A stretch of DNA of 64,000 bases from VRUE01 sp963695835 (GTDB lineage: Bacteria > Actinomycetota > Thermoleophilia > Solirubrobacterales > 70-9), in assembly GCA_963695835.1 (NCBI GenBank), contig CAVOHR010000003.1:248001-312000 (forward strand), in the 5' to 3' direction. The translations under genes were made by a program, and so were the position numbers. How positions within the stretch are numbered: the first letter of the stretch is position 1; every line of letters begins with the position of its first letter. Of the stretch, positions 34,446-42,403 are shown piece after piece. Under the pieces are notes generated by a model. The model did not search any database, was not told the origin of the DNA, and worked only from the letters and a program-made list of their open reading frames with translations.

Positions 34446-35025
34446 ATTGGAACCAACAAAAACGGTCTCCGTCAAACCCGGTCCGGCTCACACCCTCGTA
34501 TCGAAGGTGATTGGCGAGATAGCGAGCAACCGTCTCCCACTCTTTCCCCGCTACGTCCCGATACCTGACAGTCACCTCGAAGCTCGCGCCTTCTGTCCTT
34601 CCCTGAGCTCGAATCTCAATCGCGGTCGATTGATCCTTGCCAATGCCGGTCATGGTCCCCGGAGCCTGAGAACCGACCGGGGCGATCGAGGATTTGCCGT
34701 CGGCGTCGAGCAGCTTGAGCGACGCTTCGACATGAAGGGCTGGACCTACACCGATGTTCTGGACTGGAATGACGACGAGCCCGTCGCGCACTTTGGGACC
34801 CACCTGGAGTGTGTGGCGGCTGACGGTTCCGACCTTACGCTCCCCTACGACCGGAACCACGACTGGCCTGTGGGCTTCTTCGACCTCCTTCCGGGACAAC
34901 GCAATCTCTGCTCGCGTCTGGCGGACGGCGATGCCGGCAACGATGACCGCCGCAAGCGTGACCACCGCCAGCCCTAGCGTTCCGATCGCCGTCCAGTCCC
35001 AGGTGCCATTGAAGGTCGCGAGCAC
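34345..35025 (-). CDS. Membrane-anchored hypothetical protein, 3' end replaced by the IS
   Basis: The first 178 codons (35025 down to 34492) encode MLATFNGTWDWTAIGTLGLAVVTLAAVIVAGIAVRQ, a single N-terminal membrane helix, then a cytosolic domain with repeated beta patterns (VVPVVGERKVG, GLVVIPVQNIGVGPALHVEASL, FEVTVRYRDVAGKEWETVARYLANH). From 34490 on the frame runs into the IS3 end until 34345, so the original C-terminus is lost. Proteins of this shape are common in islands; no function is known. Confidence 0.55.
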   Translation of the reverse strand: MLATFNGTWDWTAIGTLGLAVVTLAAVIVAGIAVRQTRAEIALSRKEVEEAHRPVVVPVVGERKVGTVSRHTLQVGPKVRDGLVVIPVQNIGVGPALHVEASLKLLDADGKSSIAPVGSQAPGTMTGIGKDQSTAIEIRAQGRTEGASFEVTVRYRDVAGKEWETVARYLANHLRYEGVSRTGFDGDRFCWFQFKRDCSVGPPRQRIGPRTQRVGHRPGIRAGARC

Positions 35026-35097
35026 CGGATCAGGAGTGGCAGCAGCGGGAGCGCGGGGCAGGCGAGACCGGCCTGGTGGGTCGCATATTGCGGTAAG

Positions 35098-36069
35098 TCA
35101 GAGCAAGTCGCGAATTTCCGCGAAGCGCTCAAGTACGTTGTCGAAGGTTGGGTGGGGCCGAAAGAAAAGCCGTCGACACTCTTGTTCGTAGCCGGGCTCG
35201 ATAGCGGCTCGGAGATCGTCGGGTGGAAAGAGCGCGTCGCTGTTCGTGAAGCGGAGGTCCGGCGGGGGCCGATAGCTACGCGGGAAGAAGGCCCGGCTCT
35301 TCTCGTCGTAGTCGACCTTGATCTCGTCGTACTCGTTCGACGCCAGCATCGCCGCTACCTCGGGGCGGCCGGCGAGGACGTAGAGGTCTGCGTAGTGGCG
35401 CACGTCCCGACCCAGGGGAGCACCGCTCTCCTTGAGTCGCTCGACCTTGCCGTGGATGGCGAAGAGCTTCTCGACGAACGTGCGCCGGAAGTGCAGGAGG
35501 GTCATCTCGAAGGGCTGGAGTCCCTCGACATGAAGCTCATCGGCGGCTTCCCGCTTGGTCAGGAGCCTGCCGACGATCGAGGAGATCTCGATGGTCATGG
35601 TCGGCTGCTTGCCACTCTGGATGCCCGGCTCGAGACGGACAGTCGGCGGGAAGCCCTCAAGCTCGGGGAAGTGTGAGCGATAGAGGAAGGTGTCCATGCG
35701 TCCGCGCCCGCCGATCGTCTTGGAGCCGGCGCGGACGAAGTCGAGCCCGGGTATGGCGGCGACCTCGCGATTCAGCTTTTTCATCGCCCGGTTGATCGCT
35801 CGTTCGTTGCGGAGCGTCGGCTCGATCGTTGGATCGACGAAGAGGTCAATGTCCTCGGAGAAGCGATCGAGCAGGTCCCAGCCCTTCGAGAGGCTGGTGC
35901 CGCCCTTGAAGATGGCCCGCTCGCCGAGCGTCGTGGCGATCGTGCGCAGGATCTCCGTGATCCAGTAGTCCTTCTCGACGAAGGTCTCGGGCAACTCGGA
36001 CTCCGTTGCCGCCGCGGTCAGGAAGGCAGCGAAGTCGGGGTGCTCCGCGAGTCTCATCGCGCCTGCCAT
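35098..36069 (-). CDS. AbiEii-type nucleotidyltransferase toxin
   Basis: A 323-residue toxin of a type IV AbiE system. AbiEii toxins are GTP-binding nucleotidyltransferases that stop growth during phage infection. Family signatures: VEKDYWITEILRTI, then FKGGTSLSKGWDLLDRFSEDIDLFVDP, the GG/S-plus-DxD motif of the polymerase-beta fold, followed by LLHFRRTFVEKLFAIHGKVERL and RHYADLYVLAG. It overlaps the antitoxin gene by 16 bases, so the pair is one operon. No inactivating change is visible. Confidence 0.92.
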   Translation of the reverse strand: MAGAMRLAEHPDFAAFLTAAATESELPETFVEKDYWITEILRTIATTLGERAIFKGGTSLSKGWDLLDRFSEDIDLFVDPTIEPTLRNERAINRAMKKLNREVAAIPGLDFVRAGSKTIGGRGRMDTFLYRSHFPELEGFPPTVRLEPGIQSGKQPTMTIEISSIVGRLLTKREAADELHVEGLQPFEMTLLHFRRTFVEKLFAIHGKVERLKESGAPLGRDVRHYADLYVLAGRPEVAAMLASNEYDEIKVDYDEKSRAFFPRSYRPPPDLRFTNSDALFPPDDLRAAIEPGYEQECRRLFFRPHPTFDNVLERFAEIRDLL

Positions 36070-36794
36070 TCGCTTGCGTTGGGCAGCCCAGAAAGAACGC
36101 CGAAGTCGAACCTGCTGATCGGGTTGAGGCTCGTTCGCAGGTCCTGAAGCGCGGCGGCGGGAGCGCCCGCCTGCTCCCCGAGCGCGCCGAGCATGGCGCG
36201 GACCCGCGGGGGCTCTGAGAGGGATGCCTTGGCGAGTCGCATGAAGCGCGCCCGGTCAGAGAGCATCGAAACGAGGCGCCGCATGGTCTCCTGCGGGGAC
36301 AGGTCGCTGTAGCGGGCGCGGTCACGCAACAGCTCGAGCAGGGCACCGTCGGGGGCATCGAGCTCGAAGCGGGAGGCCGGGCGACGCGTGTGCACGGTGG
36401 CGTCTCGAAGCGCGGCGGGCGCGGCGGCGGCCGGCGTCGCGAACTCGGGGCGGGCCGGATTCTGCGTCGAAAACCCCAATGCGTTCCCGGCGCTCAGCCC
36501 GGTTGGATGAAGCGGCGCATTCAGCGTGTGACCGACCGCTGCGCTGGCACTTGGCATGGAAGGGCCGATGACGGTCTGCTTGGGGCGGTAATAGAGGCCC
36601 TTGCGCAGGCGCTGCAACTCACCCTGGCCCGCCAGCCGAGACAGCGCATGGGCGACAGCGGTTGCCGGCAGATCGCGAAAGTCTGAGAGCGACCAGTAGC
36701 GCTCACCTCCGGTGCGCACTCGCTCGTAGACGCGAGTGGCCGTGCTGCTGGGGCTGCGTCCCCGGCCGCGTGCGTTTCGTTGCTGCTTTGCCAT
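36054..36794 (-). CDS. AbiEi-type antitoxin and repressor
   Basis: A 246-residue antitoxin. The N-terminal winged helix (ERVRTGGERYWSLSDFRDLPATAVAHALSRLAGQGELQRLRKGLYYRPKQTVIGPS) is followed by an antitoxin domain with GLSAGNALGFSTQNPARPEFATPA. It belongs to the AbiEi-like (DUF6088) group. AbiEi proteins usually repress their own operon by binding inverted repeats, and one lies 17 bases upstream of the start. It is a close relative of the orphan gene at 54597-55331, with which it shares whole segments. Confidence 0.88.
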   Translation of the reverse strand: MAKQQRNARGRGRSPSSTATRVYERVRTGGERYWSLSDFRDLPATAVAHALSRLAGQGELQRLRKGLYYRPKQTVIGPSMPSASAAVGHTLNAPLHPTGLSAGNALGFSTQNPARPEFATPAAAAPAALRDATVHTRRPASRFELDAPDGALLELLRDRARYSDLSPQETMRRLVSMLSDRARFMRLAKASLSEPPRVRAMLGALGEQAGAPAAALQDLRTSLNPISRFDFGVLSGLPNASEWQAR

Positions 36795-36810
36795 GGGGCC
36801 AGTCTAGCGT

Positions 36811-36846
36811 ATCTGGCAAGTTTTTCTGTTGTAGAACTTGCCAGAT
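36811..36846. promoter_or_regulatory. Operator-like inverted repeat of the abiE operon
   Basis: ATCTGGCAAGTT (36811-36822) and its exact complement (36835-36846) flank a 12-base T-rich spacer. It lies in the promoter region, 17 bases before the antitoxin start. AbiEi repressors are known to bind inverted repeats in this position. Confidence 0.7.
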
Positions 36847-36894
36847 AGTCTCACACCTACTCAGGGGTGCGTCGATTGGAACCGCCCTCGTCGA

Positions 36895-36926
36895 TTTCGG
36901 GAACTTCTGACCAGAAGTTCCCGAAA
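36895..36926. repeat. 32-bp palindrome near the right end of element A
   Basis: Arms TTTCGGGAACTTCTG and CAGAAGTTCCCGAAA with a 2-base centre. It lies 117 bases left of the attachment repeat at 37044. The whole stretch 36883-37043 resembles 59281-59441 before the last attachment repeat. Confidence 0.85.
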
Positions 36927-37043
36927 CACCGCATATCGGCGCACATCCCCGCCTATTGACGAGGGCGGCCACCGGTTGGCTCGTTCGCAACTCCCCTGCA
37001 AATGGGCAGGTTCTAACACGGAAGTCGCCCGAAGCCGCCGTAG

Positions 37044-37093
37044 TTGCCATGCAGAAGGTCGTGGGTTCGAATCCCATCAGCCGCTTCGCATCG
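37044..37093 (+). repeat. Attachment repeat (tRNA-Gly 3' part), A/B junction
   Basis: 50 bases identical to 32146-32195: anticodon loop to the 3' end of tRNA-Gly plus 8 bases beyond. The 5' half of the tRNA is absent, so this is not a functional tRNA gene. Confidence 0.9.
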
Positions 37094-37251
37094 CAGAGCC
37101 GTTTCCGGCGATCCCAGCAAGCGGATCGTCGGACGAAAGCGACTCTACGCGCAATCTACGCGCAACCTCCGATTGCGCCGCGCCGCGATCTCAGTACCCG
37201 CAAGGTCCGTTCAACCGTCCAGCTCGACACCTTCTGCTCCTCGCGGCATGT

Positions 37252-37257
37252 CAGAAT
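37252..37257 (+). promoter_or_regulatory. -10-like box (CAGAAT) of the RelE/ParE-like module
   Basis: CAGAAT ends 6 bases before the antitoxin ATG at 37264. Upstream, 37200-37242 resembles the last 45 bases of the window (35 of 43 positions). Confidence 0.35.
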
Positions 37258-37263
37258 TGAGGC

Positions 37264-37521
37264 ATGACCAAGGCCGATCTCCATCAGATCGTTGACCACC
37301 TGCCCGAGCAGGCAGTCGATGGCGCAGCGATCCTGCTGGGCGAGATCAGCAACGGCCGCATCGATCCCGAGCAGGCTTGGTTCTGGACTCGCGAGTGGCA
37401 ACAGCGCGAGCGCGAGGCCGACGAAGACCTCTCCGCTGGCCGAGTCACCCGCTACGAGAGCGACGAGCAGTTCCTAGCGGCGTTGGACGAGCGCACGAAG
37501 CCGCTCGATGCCGACGCGTGA
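37264..37521 (+). CDS. Antitoxin-like protein of a RelE/ParE-type pair
   Basis: An 85-residue acidic protein: MTKADLHQIVDHLPEQAVDGAAILLGEISNGRIDPEQAWFWTREWQQREREADEDLSAGRVTRYESDEQFLAALDE. The sequence ending in GRVTRYESDEQFLAAL is typical of antitoxins beside RelE/ParE-like toxins, in which the C-terminal tail wraps the toxin. It overlaps the toxin gene by 14 bases. The pair sits just inside the left end of element B and could stabilise it. Confidence 0.7.
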   Translation: MTKADLHQIVDHLPEQAVDGAAILLGEISNGRIDPEQAWFWTREWQQREREADEDLSAGRVTRYESDEQFLAALDERTKPLDADA

Positions 37522-37804
37522 AGTCCTCGCGTCGTTCTGGCGCGATTGGGATCGGCTGACGCCTCAGCAGCAGCGAGCCTTCCGCGAGGCCGTGGCGCAG
37601 TTCATAGCGGACTTCGGCAGCGGCAGCCAGAGCTTCCATCCCCGTCTCCGCGTCAAGCGAGTCCAAGGCCATCCCGGCGTCTGGGAGATGACCTGGGCCT
37701 ACGACGGCCGCGCGACCTTCCAATACGGCGAGGAGGTCCAGGCTGGCCAGCCGCACATCATCTGGCGTCGCGTGGGCACCCACGCGATCTTCCGCCGCCC
37801 TTGA
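37508..37804 (+). CDS. RelE/ParE-like toxin
   Basis: A 98-residue basic protein: FWRDWDRLTPQQQRAFREAVAQFIADFGSGSQSFHPRLRVKRVQGHPGVWEMTWAYDGRATFQYGEEVQAGQPHIIWRRVGTHAIFRRP. The pattern (helical start, LRVKRVxGxxGxWEMTW, ATFxYG, IIWRRVGTH) fits the RelE/ParE fold used to cleave ribosome-bound mRNA or to inhibit gyrase. The overlap with the preceding antitoxin gene supports this. Confidence 0.75.
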   Translation: MPTREVLASFWRDWDRLTPQQQRAFREAVAQFIADFGSGSQSFHPRLRVKRVQGHPGVWEMTWAYDGRATFQYGEEVQAGQPHIIWRRVGTHAIFRRP

Positions 37805-37832
37805 GGTTGGGCAGTCAGTCCTGGGCGGGGTC

Positions 37833-37838
37833 TACCAT
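37833..37838 (+). promoter_or_regulatory. -10 box (TACCAT) of the repeat-protein gene
   Basis: TACCAT ends 6 bases before ATG 37845. An in-frame ATG at 37842 would leave only 3 bases, so 37845 is the preferred start. Confidence 0.4.
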
Positions 37839-37844
37839 CGAATG

Positions 37845-39044
37845 ATGGCCAGTCCGGCATTCGTTCACGGTACGGCGCTGAAGCGCGACCGTCTGCTTGG
37901 CGGAATCGGGATGAGTCTTGCGAGAGAGATGCGCTTTGGGGTCGGGTCGAGTCTGCGACCAGGAATTACCACGCTTGCTCAAGATGCCATGCGCATTCTG
38001 GACACCACTAGCCTCACCAAGGGGGTTCGTGCCGATCTGGCTGGGCTGACGCCGCCAGATTCAATAAAGTTGCATAGGGAGCAGGCGCGGGTCTTCGACC
38101 TGAGTGATGTCGCCAAAGACATGAGAGCTGCCCTTGGCGTGAATGCATCAAGTAAGGCCCTTCTTGCCAAGACCGACACCGCGAGCCTTGCCAAACGGAT
38201 GAGCGCCGACATCGCCAGCTTGTCGCCGCTTGCTGTCGGCGGCATCGACCGAGACGCCATGCGCAGCCTGGGCACGGTTGGCATCGGCAAGGACTTCACG
38301 GGCATCCTTGGACTGAATGCCTCGGCAAGGGACCTGTTCGGTGGTATTGGCACCGCGAGCCTTGCCAAACGGATGAGCGCCGACATCGCCAGCTTGTCGC
38401 CGCTTGCTGTCGGCGGCATCGACCGAGACGCCATGCGCAGCCTGGGCACGGTTGGCATCGCAGCAGACCTCGGGCGCGCCCTCGGCTTTAGCTCGGTAGC
38501 CAGCGATCTTCTTGCCAAGACCGACACCGCGAGCCTTGCCAAACGGATGAGCGCCGACATCGCCAGCTTGTCGCCGCTTGCTGTCGGCGGCATCGACCGA
38601 GACGCCATGCGCAGCCTGGGCACGGTTGGCATCGGCAAGGACTTCACGGGCATCCTTGGACTGAATGCCTCTGCAAGGGACCTGTTCGGTGGTATTGGCA
38701 CCGCGAGCCTTGCCAAACGGATGGCATTGGACAACGCGCAACTGATGAGCGCATTGCGATCAGCCGTGCTCGACTTTCACGAAACCCTGTCCGACGAGGC
38801 ATTTGGTTCGGAAGCGACGGCGGAGCCAATGCCCCTCGACACGGATGTCCTTCGATGGCTGCGACAACTTCCAGTGGCGGGCCGCTGGAAGCTGTTCCTG
38901 GCATTCGTAGGGTTCTGCGAGGCCGTGGAAGGTGAGATGGAAGCTGGACCGATGGATGTCGCGGATTCAGTAAAGCTGCACATCTACGCGGCCGTTGCCG
39001 TGGTCGCCTTCGTGTGGGCATTGGTCGAAGCCGACCATCACTAG
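37845..39044 (+). CDS. Hypothetical protein with near-identical 58-residue repeats
   Basis: A 399-residue protein of unknown function. Three units beginning TASLAKRMSADIASL and continuing to MRSLGTVGI lie about 58 residues apart and are joined by two alternating linkers (GKDFTGILGLNASARDLFGGIG and AADLGRALGFSSVASDLLAKTD). A fourth, partial unit ends the array. The C-terminal part differs: an acidic segment, LRWLRQLPVAGRWKLFLAFVGFCEAVEGEM, and a terminal hydrophobic helix (IYAAVAVVAFVWALVEA) suited to membrane insertion. Base composition is lower in GC than the core. Its stop overlaps that of the convergent integrase remnant. Confidence 0.65.
   Translation: MASPAFVHGTALKRDRLLGGIGMSLAREMRFGVGSSLRPGITTLAQDAMRILDTTSLTKGVRADLAGLTPPDSIKLHREQARVFDLSDVAKDMRAALGVNASSKALLAKTDTASLAKRMSADIASLSPLAVGGIDRDAMRSLGTVGIGKDFTGILGLNASARDLFGGIGTASLAKRMSADIASLSPLAVGGIDRDAMRSLGTVGIAADLGRALGFSSVASDLLAKTDTASLAKRMSADIASLSPLAVGGIDRDAMRSLGTVGIGKDFTGILGLNASARDLFGGIGTASLAKRMALDNAQLMSALRSAVLDFHETLSDEAFGSEATAEPMPLDTDVLRWLRQLPVAGRWKLFLAFVGFCEAVEGEMEAGPMDVADSVKLHIYAAVAVVAFVWALVEADHH
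38164..38725 (+). repeat. Internal direct repeat of the 37845 gene
   Basis: Positions 38164-38377 and 38512-38725 differ at about one base. Inside, a roughly 108-base unit starts at 38178, 38352 and 38526, a period of exactly 174 bases (58 codons), so the frame is kept. The near-identity implies recent duplication or gene conversion. Confidence 0.85.
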
Positions 39045-39787
39045 GCGGCAGTCTGAGATGTCGTGAACGTTGACTGCGCTTGGCGTGCTGCGTAGATCGC
39101 AGCTTCGGCGGGCACGTTCGCTTCAACGCCGTCAATGACGTGGGCGTAGGTCGTCAGGCAGGTCTGAGGCGAGTGGCCGAGCTGCTGTGCAACGTAGGTG
39201 ATCGGTCGCCCTTCCCATATCAGCAGGGAAGCGAACGTGTGGCGAAGGTCGTATGGCCTGGCCGTGGTGAGCGGGTCGAACGTGCGCCGTCGCCAGTTCC
39301 CGTAGTCGCGCTCGGTCCACGGCTCGTCGTCTGAGCGCGGGAACACGAGGCCCGTCGCCGGACGCCCGCAGGCTTCCCGCCAATCCTCCAGGTCGGCAGC
39401 CAGCGGCTCCAAGAGGCGTACGCTCCGGGCCTTGTCCGTCTTGGTTCCCGGCTTCAAGGCTCCGTCCACGAGCTTGCGCTCGATCAACAGGCGGCCGTCC
39501 GTGACCTGCTCCCACCCGAGCGCCAATGCCTCGTTGTACGGGCGCAGGCCCGCGTAGGCGAGAACCGAAACGAGAGTGGCGTCGCCAAGCTGATCCGTGG
39601 CGAGCAGGGCGGCTCGAATGCCCTCGATCTCCGAGACCCTGAGCGGTTTGACCGGCGCCTTCTTGTGGCTCGGCTGTTCGAGGTAGATGGCCGGGTTCGC
39701 GGCGATCAGTTCGAGCGCGACTGCGCGCTTGAGGATGCCGTGGAGCAGCGCCCCCGCCTTTGCGATGGACGTGGACGTTATGCCGAC
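39041..39787 (-). pseudogene. 5'-truncated tyrosine integrase (element B)
   Basis: About 248 codons of an integrase C-terminal half: AGALLHGILKRAVALELIAANPA (end of the core-binding domain), VSVLAYAGLRPYNEALALGW (first Arg), KTDKARSVRLL, RPYDLRHTFASLLIWEG (His-x-x-Arg), YVAQQLGHSPQTCLTTYAHV (His and Tyr). The catalytic residues are present, but the frame has no start codon until a late TTG. At 39787 the sequence passes into the inverted-repeat cluster that precedes the RIT-like recombinases, so insertion of that element probably removed the 5' part. Confidence 0.75.
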
Positions 39788-39886
39788 GTCGGCATAAGAG
39801 GCACTATGCCGACATCTGCGTTATGCCGACTTCGATTCCAAAGCCCGCTTCCCAGGCGGAGATCGCGGTGATGGGGTCGGCATAAT
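39778..39886. repeat. Cluster of TTATGCCGAC inverted repeats
   Basis: A perfect 20-bp palindrome TTATGCCGAC/GTCGGCATAA (39778-39797) is followed by CTATGCCGAC (39805), TTATGCCGAC (39821) and GTCGGCATAAT (39876-39886). The cluster lies just upstream of the two recombinase genes and may be the end or recombination site of that element. Confidence 0.6.
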
Positions 39887-39941
39887 CCCGGTGCCCTGAG
39901 GATCAAGAAGCTCCCCCTCCAAACAATGCGAGGAGGAGTTC

Positions 39942-41153
39942 ATGATCGATCCATCGCGAGTCCGGATGACCGGGCCGCTCACCTCATTCAAGACCGGCTT
40001 CGCCGCCGAGCTTCAGCGGCAGGGCTACACCCCCAACTCGGCGCGCCAGCTGCTGGGGCTGGCTGCCCACCTGAGCCGCTGGCTGGCGGGCGAAGGCCTC
40101 GGCCCTGGCGACCTCTCGCCGGCCGTCGTGGAGCGCTTCTTCGCGGCCAGCCCCGCCGCCGGGCACTCCAACCACCGCACGAGCAAGGCGCTTGGGCCGC
40201 TGCTCGCCTACCTGCGCGGGCTGGGGGCCGCACCGCCGGAGCCCACGCCGGCGCCCGAGGGACCGGTTGAGGAGCTGCTCTGGCGCTACCGGCGCTACCT
40301 GACGGTTGAGCGTGGCCTCGGGGGCCCGACCGCCCGCGGCTACGTGGACGCGGTTCGCCCGTTCCTCGCCGGCAGGGTCTCGCCGGAGGGGCTTGACTTG
40401 GAGCGACTGAGCGCCGCCGACATCACCGCCTTCGTCGTCGCCCGCTGCCCGCACCAGGCCCGCGGTACGGCCAAGCTGACGGTGACCTCGCTGCGCTCGC
40501 TGCTCGGCTTCCTTCACCTCGAGGGCGTGATCCGCCGACCGCTGGCCCAGGCGGTGCCCTCGGTCGCCGGCTGGCGCTTGGCGGGGCTGCCGAAGCGGCT
40601 GGAGGCAGACCAGGTGCAGAGCCTGCTGGCCTCCTGCGACTGCGACACCGCGAACGGGCGCCGCGACTTCGCGATCCTGACCGCATTGGCCCGGCTGGGC
40701 CTGCGTGCCGGCGAGGTCGCGACGCTCAGGCTCGACGACGTCGACTGGCGTGCGGGCGAGATCGTCGTGCGCGGCAAGGGAAAGCGATCCGAGCGGCTGC
40801 CGCTGCCCACCGACGTCGGCGAGGCGATGATCTCCTACCTGCACCGCGGCCGACCGGCGAGCGCTGAGGGCCGGACGGTGTTCGTGCGGATCAAGGCCCC
40901 GCACCGGGCGCTCAGCGCCGGCGGCGTCACCATGGTCGTGGCCGCTGCCGCGCGGCGCGCCGGGCTCGGGACGCTGCACGCCCACAGCCTGCGCCACACC
41001 GCGGCGAGCGAGACGCTGCGCGCCGGCGCCTCCCTAGCCGAGGTTGGCCAGCTGCTGCGCCACCGCCGCGCGGCGACGACGGCGATCTACGCCAAGGTCG
41101 ACCGGGACTCCCTGCGCGCCATCGCCCGCCCCTGGCCGGGAGCGGCCCGATGA
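39942..41153 (+). CDS. Tyrosine recombinase 1 of a RIT-like pair
   Basis: A 403-residue recombinase with a good ribosome site (GGAGGAG) before its ATG. The N-terminal 200 residues carry two core-binding segments (GYTPNSARQLLGLAAHLSRWLAGEG; RYLTVERGLGGPTARGYVDAVRPFLAG). The catalytic domain has LARLGLRAGEVATLRLDDVDW (Arg), GKGKRSERLPLP (Lys), HAHSLRHTAASETLRAG (His-x-x-Arg), LLRHRRAATTAIYAKVD (Tyr). Tandem overlapping recombinases of this kind belong to Tn554/RIT-type elements. The stop overlaps the next gene by 4 bases (ATGA). Confidence 0.88.
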   Translation: MIDPSRVRMTGPLTSFKTGFAAELQRQGYTPNSARQLLGLAAHLSRWLAGEGLGPGDLSPAVVERFFAASPAAGHSNHRTSKALGPLLAYLRGLGAAPPEPTPAPEGPVEELLWRYRRYLTVERGLGGPTARGYVDAVRPFLAGRVSPEGLDLERLSAADITAFVVARCPHQARGTAKLTVTSLRSLLGFLHLEGVIRRPLAQAVPSVAGWRLAGLPKRLEADQVQSLLASCDCDTANGRRDFAILTALARLGLRAGEVATLRLDDVDWRAGEIVVRGKGKRSERLPLPTDVGEAMISYLHRGRPASAEGRTVFVRIKAPHRALSAGGVTMVVAAAARRAGLGTLHAHSLRHTAASETLRAGASLAEVGQLLRHRRAATTAIYAKVDRDSLRAIARPWPGAAR

Positions 41154-42151
41154 GCCCGCTTCGAGCGGCGCTCGCCGACTACCTCGCCCTGCGCCGCTCC
41201 CTCGGCTACAAGCTGGAGCGCGCCGAGAAGCTGCTGGGGCAGTTCATCGCCCATCTCGAGGAGCGCGGGGCGCAGACGATCACAACCGAGCAGGCACTGA
41301 GCTGGGCCCAGCTGCCGGCGAACGCGAGTCCCAGCTGGCTCTCCTACAGGCTGCAGGCGGTGCGCGGCTTCGCCTCCTACCTGCAGACGATCGATCCCGC
41401 CTGCGAGGTGCCGCCCGCCGAGCTGCTGCCCGATCGCTCCCACCGGGCGACCCCCTACCTCTACTCCGAGGAGCAGGTCGCCGCCCTGATCGAGGCGGCG
41501 GGGACGCTGCGCACACCGCATCGCACCGCCACCTTGCGCACGCTGATCGGCCTCCTGGCGATCACCGGGATGCGGGTCGGGGAGGCGATCGCGCTCGACC
41601 GCGGCGACATCGACTGGGGAGCGGGCGTGCTCGTGGTCCGCGGCGCCAAGTTCGGCAAGTCGCGCGAGCTGCCGCTGCACCCGAGCACGCTCGACGCGCT
41701 GCGCCGCTACCTGCGCCGCGGCGACCGCCCACGCCCGGCACAGGACACCGATGCGGTATTCGTCTCCATGGCCGGCACCCGGCTGCTCTACTGCAACGTC
41801 CAGGCGGCATTCGCTCGCCTGCTGGATCGCGCCGGAATAATGCCGCGTTCGGCCAATTGCCGACCTCGCCTGCACGCTCTGCGCCACAGCTTCGCCGTGC
41901 GCACGATCCTCGACGCCTACCGCGACGAGGGCGATGTCGAGGGGCGCCTCGCGGCGCTCTCCACCTATCTCGGACACGTTGACCCGGCCAAGACGTACTG
42001 GTATCTGTCGGCTGCTCGACGCGCTGCTGGCCGCGTCGCACTTCGACCGCCGCGAGGGGACGGGACCGTGTTTGCACGCAATCGCAGAATCCCTTCCTGG
42101 CCACCCATGACCAGTTCTCTCGGTATTCTCTCGGTCGTTCCAAGAAACTGA
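41150..42151 (+). CDS. Tyrosine recombinase 2 of a RIT-like pair, altered C-terminus
   Basis: A 333-residue recombinase starting at the ATGA overlap. Core-binding part: ALADYLALRRSLGYKLERAEKLLGQFIAHLEERG. Catalytic part: LIGLLAITGMRVGEAIALDRGDIDW (Arg), VRGAKFGKSRELPLH (Lys), LHALRHSFAVRTILD (His-x-x-Arg), LSTYLGHVDPAKTYWYLSA (His and Tyr). After YWYLSA the tail (ARRAAGRVALRPPRG...) is unlike the family, so the last residues come from foreign sequence. The third recombinase of a complete RIT trio is absent. Confidence 0.85.
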   Translation: MSPLRAALADYLALRRSLGYKLERAEKLLGQFIAHLEERGAQTITTEQALSWAQLPANASPSWLSYRLQAVRGFASYLQTIDPACEVPPAELLPDRSHRATPYLYSEEQVAALIEAAGTLRTPHRTATLRTLIGLLAITGMRVGEAIALDRGDIDWGAGVLVVRGAKFGKSRELPLHPSTLDALRRYLRRGDRPRPAQDTDAVFVSMAGTRLLYCNVQAAFARLLDRAGIMPRSANCRPRLHALRHSFAVRTILDAYRDEGDVEGRLAALSTYLGHVDPAKTYWYLSAARRAAGRVALRPPRGDGTVFARNRRIPSWPPMTSSLGILSVVPRN

Positions 42152-42162
42152 GAAAGAGGCTT

Positions 42163-42381
42163 ATGCCCAAAATTAACGTGATCATTAAAGGCCAAGGGTC
42201 AAAAGACCACACGCTCAAGAGTCCTCAGTTGAGTCAAGAGGATGCGGATTCGCAGCTGGATCAGATCGGCAAGCTGATAGGGGAGGGTGAGACTCTGGAG
42301 CTTCCTTGGATTCGAGTGGCGGGATACAACATCATCTCGGCAAACCAGATAGCCGATCCTGCGATGCCTCGGGTCGTGTAG
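42163..42381 (+). CDS. Small hypothetical protein
   Basis: A 72-residue protein (MPKINVIIKGQGSKDHTLKSPQLSQEDADSQLDQIGKLIGEGETLELPWIRVAGYNIISANQIADPAMPRVV) with an AAAGAGG ribosome site before its ATG. The C-terminal half resembles a small beta domain. Not recognised. GC content is clearly lower than in core genes; it probably forms a unit with the next gene, 22 bases away. Confidence 0.5.
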   Translation: MPKINVIIKGQGSKDHTLKSPQLSQEDADSQLDQIGKLIGEGETLELPWIRVAGYNIISANQIADPAMPRVV

Positions 42382-42403
42382 CTGTCCGATCCGGGGGCAA
42401 AAG

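Larger units (their letters stand above)
33186..34490 (+). mobile_element. IS3-family insertion sequence
   Basis: The terminal inverted repeats of about 27 bp begin with TGAGCC and contain CCGGGTTTGACGGAGACC at both ends, with two mismatches between them. The element has the canonical 5'-TG...CA-3' ends and two overlapping genes orfA and orfB. No exact target duplication can be seen next to the ends. It lies between the integrase remnant and a truncated membrane-protein gene. Confidence 0.9.

Noticed and set aside
36703..37077. Minus-strand reading frames starting GFEPTTFCMA across the attachment repeats
   Set aside because: They are translations of the antisense of the tRNA-Gly fragment and its flank. 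The same spurious peptide appears wherever this tRNA piece occurs (also 59227-59898).
38178..38721. Regular repeats that might suggest a CRISPR array
   Set aside because: The unit is 174 bases, lies wholly inside an open frame, keeps the codon phase and has only two alternating linkers.
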